A stretch of 34,296 bases of DNA from Eubacterium sp. (lineage in GTDB: Bacteria > Bacillota > Clostridia > Lachnospirales > Lachnospiraceae). The notes under the pieces are model-generated. The model was given only the letters and a program-made list of their open reading frames with translations, did no database searches and was not told where the DNA came from. The DNA lies in NCBI GenBank assembly GCA_024683035.1, contig JAIKYQ010000025.1, positions 1-34,296 of the forward strand, given 5' to 3'. Positions 26,738-34,296 of the stretch are shown one piece after another. The first letter of the stretch is position 1; every line of letters starts with the position of its first letter. The translations under genes and the position numbers were made by a program.

Positions 26738-27286
26738 ATGGCAAAAGTAGAACTGAAAAGACCGGTCGTGGAAGAGATCGGAAATGTGATCGCGGATGCA
26801 AAGGCTGTCCTGCTGGTCAATTACAGCGGACTGAATGTTGCGCAGGATACAGAACTGCGTAAGGGCCTTCGCGAAGCCAACATCACATACAAGGTCTTCA
26901 AAAACACGATGATGAACTTTGCGTTTGAAGGTACGGCATGTGAAGAGCTGCGGCAGCATCTGCAGGGCACCAACGCCCTGGCGGTTTCCAAAGAAGATGC
27001 TACGGCACCGGCACGTGTACTGGCCGCTTTCGCAAAAAAGAATCCGCAGCTTGAACTGGTTGCCGGTATCGTAGAGGGTGATTATTATGATACCAACGGC
27101 GTACAGGCACTGTCTTCAATCCCGACACGCGAAGTCCTGCTGGGCAGATTGTTCGGCAGCATGCAGGGAACGATCGCAGGCTTTGCCCGCGTCCTGAACC
27201 AGATTGCGGAAAACGGCGGCGCTGCTGCCGCTCCGGCAAAAGAAGCCGCACCTGCCGAAGAAGCTGCTCCGGCAGAGGCCGAATAA
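26738..27286 (+). CDS. rplJ: 50S ribosomal protein L10
   Basis: MAKVELKRPVVEEIGNVIADAKAVLLVNYSGLNVAQDTELRKGLREANITYKVFKNTMM. Confidence 0.98.
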   Translation: MAKVELKRPVVEEIGNVIADAKAVLLVNYSGLNVAQDTELRKGLREANITYKVFKNTMMNFAFEGTACEELRQHLQGTNALAVSKEDATAPARVLAAFAKKNPQLELVAGIVEGDYYDTNGVQALSSIPTREVLLGRLFGSMQGTIAGFARVLNQIAENGGAAAAPAKEAAPAEEAAPAEAE

Positions 27287-27326
27287 CAGCCTAACCAAAC
27301 AAGAATAATATCAGGAGGAAAATATA

Positions 27327-27704
27327 ATGGCAAAACTGACTACTGAAGAATTTATTGCAGCGATCAAAGAGCTGTCTGTTCTGGAACTGAATGAACTTGT
27401 CAAAGCCTGCGAAGAAGAATTCGGCGTTTCCGCCGCGGCGGGTGTTGTTGTGGCTGCCGGCGGTGCCGGTGAAGAAGCCGCTGTCGAAGAGAAAGATGAA
27501 TTTGATGTTGAGCTGACCGAGATCGGCCCGAACAAAGTCAAAGTCATCAAGGTCGTCCGCGAAGTCACCGGCCTGGGCCTGAAAGAGGCGAAGGATCTGG
27601 TCGACAATGCGCCGAAGATCGTCAAGGAAGCTGCTTCCAAGGTCGAAGCGGAAGAGCTGAAAGCCAAACTGGAAGCCGAAGGCGCCAAGATCACACTGAA
27701 GTAA
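27327..27704 (+). CDS. rplL: 50S ribosomal protein L7/L12
   Basis: [34 protein letters not shown]...[26 protein letters not shown]. Confidence 0.98.
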   Translation: MAKLTTEEFIAAIKELSVLELNELVKACEEEFGVSAAAGVVVAAGGAGEEAAVEEKDEFDVELTEIGPNKVKVIKVVREVTGLGLKEAKDLVDNAPKIVKEAASKVEAEELKAKLEAEGAKITLK

Positions 27705-27723
27705 GAAAAAAGGCAGAAAAACA

Positions 27724-27769
27724 GCAGGTGGAAAGGGGAAAACCGCTTTCCATCTGCTTTTTTTTGCTT
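27724..27769 (+). terminator. Intrinsic terminator after rplL
   Basis: GCAGGTGGAAAG ... CTTTCCATCTGC followed by a T run. Confidence 0.88.
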
Positions 27770-27948
27770 TTTTTTATTTGGTGGGGACCACAATCCCTAG
27801 TAAGAGAAGAGGCAAAAACCGGCAGATATTGTGGCATGAATGTTAAATTTGTATCGTAAATATTTCAAAATCGGGCGGTGTTTGTAAAAAAAGCTTCAAA
27901 AATTGGGACAGGTATGGTATAATCATCAACAAATGGGAGTATACATAG

Positions 27949-27975
27949 TTACCTCAGGGGGAAATGATGAGGTAA
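27949..27975 (+). promoter_or_regulatory. 8-bp inverted repeat that includes the SD of the downstream gene
   Basis: TTACCTCA / TGAGGTAA with 11-nt loop; right arm contains the GAGG SD 7 nt before ATG 27982. Confidence 0.6.
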
Positions 27976-27981
27976 ACGTGT

Positions 27982-29217
27982 ATGAAGATTATGAAAAAAA
28001 CAGCAATATCTGTTTTGATCGCAGGAGTTTTATCTTTGTTGGTGTTTCCTTCTTTTGCCGTTGCAGAAGAAGCGGGCGGTACCGTAGAAGAAGCGGGAAA
28101 TACCATCACGTCGCTGGTAACAGTACAGGAACGTCTGGATGCGATCGAAGCACAAAAGGGCGAATCAGAAGCCTATCTTACCGAGCTGGAGTCACAGCTT
28201 AACGATCTCACCGGACAGTTAACGAATCTGCAGGAGCAGTACAGCGCGAAACGTGCTGAACTGGATACTGTCAGTGCGCAGCTGGCTGATGCGGAGCAGG
28301 ATGAAGAAAGACAGCGCGAAAATATGGCGCTGCGGATCCAGTATATGTATGAAAACTCAACCGGCAACGGGCTGCTGGATTCGGTTTTTTCTACAGGTGG
28401 CTTTCAGGATATCCTGACCAGGGCGGCCAATATCCGTGAACTGTCGGAATTCGACCGCAAGATGCTGGAACAGTACGAAGAAGTCTGCAGAGAGATCGAA
28501 GAGAAACGCTCCAAAGTGGAGAAAGAGCAGGCCGAGATCAAGAAACTGGAAGATGAGAGCGTAAGAAAACGTTCCGAGATCCAGACGATCTATGAAGAAA
28601 CGCAGGATGATATCCGCGAAATGGCCGCTTCGATCGAAGAAGGGCACGAAGAAGAGGCACGTCTGCTGGCGTCGATCCAGCAGCAGGAAAGCCAGCTGGC
28701 TGTGTGGTTTGTGTCTGCGGCAGATGAAGTGGCAGCAGCAGACAGCGCGGCAGCAGGAACTGTTACCGCGGAAACTGCAGTGGAGGCGATCCAGCAGGCA
28801 GTCGAAGATGTAGTGCCGGAGCAGGCAGAAACAGAAGCGGCTCCCGCCGCAGAATCGACAGATGCGGCAGCGGCACCGGAAGAAAGTGCAGCGCCGGAGT
28901 CGACCGTGCCGGCCACAACATGGGAAGGTTCCGTGCTGACCCGGATCGGCGGCGTCAATCAGGGACCGAGCGGAAAAGAGACCTATTATAATCTGAACAT
29001 GTCCGGCGTGATCAATATCATGCGCAATATGGGCAATACAGATCAGTACTGGGTACGGGACGACGGTGTCAAGATGCTGGGCGATTATGTCATGGTTGCG
29101 GCAGATCTGGAGACACATGAACGCGGCTCGATCGTAGAAAGCAGTCTGGGGCAGGCCATTGTGGTAGATACCGGCTGCCTGGAAAAAGATCAGCTGGATA
29201 TTGCAACCTGCTGGTAA
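27982..29217 (+). CDS. Secreted PcsB/CwlO-like coiled-coil protein with C-terminal 3D/beta-barrel-like domain
   Basis: Signal peptide, coiled coil LDAIEAQKGESEAYLTELESQLNDLTGQL, RIQYMYENSTGNGLLDSVFSTGGFQDILTRA (PcsB-N hallmark), Ala/Glu/Pro linker, C-terminal YYNLNMSGVINIMRNMG...DDGVKMLGDYVMVAADLETHERGSIVESSLGQAIVVDTG. Confidence 0.8.
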   Translation: MKIMKKTAISVLIAGVLSLLVFPSFAVAEEAGGTVEEAGNTITSLVTVQERLDAIEAQKGESEAYLTELESQLNDLTGQLTNLQEQYSAKRAELDTVSAQLADAEQDEERQRENMALRIQYMYENSTGNGLLDSVFSTGGFQDILTRAANIRELSEFDRKMLEQYEEVCREIEEKRSKVEKEQAEIKKLEDESVRKRSEIQTIYEETQDDIREMAASIEEGHEEEARLLASIQQQESQLAVWFVSAADEVAAADSAAAGTVTAETAVEAIQQAVEDVVPEQAETEAAPAAESTDAAAAPEESAAPESTVPATTWEGSVLTRIGGVNQGPSGKETYYNLNMSGVINIMRNMGNTDQYWVRDDGVKMLGDYVMVAADLETHERGSIVESSLGQAIVVDTGCLEKDQLDIATCW

Positions 29218-29262
29218 ACGTGTGAAGCCGGAAGGCACTATATTGAATTTGATGTGAATAAA

Positions 29263-29316
29263 AACAGAGGGCATGGGTTATTTCCTGCGGGAGAAACTGT
29301 GCACTCTGTCTTTTTG
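29263..29316 (+). terminator. Probable terminator after the PcsB-like gene
   Basis: ACAGAG ... CTCTGT followed by CTTTTT. Confidence 0.55.
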
Positions 29317-29361
29317 TGCATGATTATTAAAACTAAATTCAAAGATTATTAAAATTTTGTT

Positions 29362-29390
29362 TGACACGGTTGACAGGCTGTGTTATTCTT
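29362..29390 (+). promoter_or_regulatory. rpoB promoter (TTGACA - 17 bp - TATTCT)
   Basis: TTGACA 29362-29367, TATTCT 29385-29390; AT-rich upstream tract. Confidence 0.72.
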
Positions 29391-29460
29391 AACAATGCTC
29401 TAAATTGGCGGGTTATGCCTTTTTGTATCAAAAAACACATCACACGAGGGGTGAGCGTCT

Positions 29461-34296
<4,836 letters not shown>

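Noticed and set aside
24229-26820. 863-aa minus-strand ORF across rplK, rplA, ADH and the L10 leader
   Set aside because: Spans several unambiguous plus-strand genes and an intergenic leader; no domain signal in the translation.
24420-29217. Whole rpmG-rpoC cluster as novel
   Set aside because: Gene order is the classic secE-nusG-rplKAJL-rpoBC arrangement; only the ADH and PcsB-like insertions and leaders are noteworthy.

Overview
The window looks like ordinary chromosome from a Lachnospiraceae-like Clostridium relative; this taxonomic guess comes from protein style only. It carries housekeeping operons with several accessory insertions. In order: a PepD-like dipeptidase (minus strand); a zinc-ribbon/TM/discoidin-like protein; a small conserved-looking ORF; two tandem G3E/CobW-type GTPases (one His-rich, one fused to a YcgQ/TIGR03943-like C-terminal domain); pth; mfd; a PrsA/SurA-like lipoprotein; lgt; a P-type-ATPase-like protein lacking catalytic motifs; a serine acetyltransferase; a class II aldolase with a probable encapsulation peptide followed by one BMC shell protein; an approximately 370-nt highly structured intergenic region; cysK; metY; an Rrf2 regulator; a pterin-type methyltransferase plus MTHFR-like pair; a second Rrf2 regulator divergent from nifS-nifU; rpmG-secE-nusG-rplK-rplA; an iron-type alcohol dehydrogenase; an L10 leader with rplJ-rplL; a PcsB-like secreted protein; rpoB; and the 5' part of rpoC. 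The most interesting points are: (1) a P1B-ATPase-like pseudoenzyme missing the actuator domain and the CPC, DKTGT and GDGxND motifs; (2) a minimal microcompartment locus (aldolase plus one N-terminally extended shell protein) inside a cysteine-biosynthesis neighbourhood; (3) two adjacent end-to-end foldable elements upstream of cysK (15681-15882 and 15903-16048), one sharing its terminus with a dispersed copy at 131-171; (4) a similar Rrf2-type operator at the cysK and nifS promoters. No CRISPR array, tRNA or rRNA was recognised. All family calls are by eye from the supplied translations; no database search was run.
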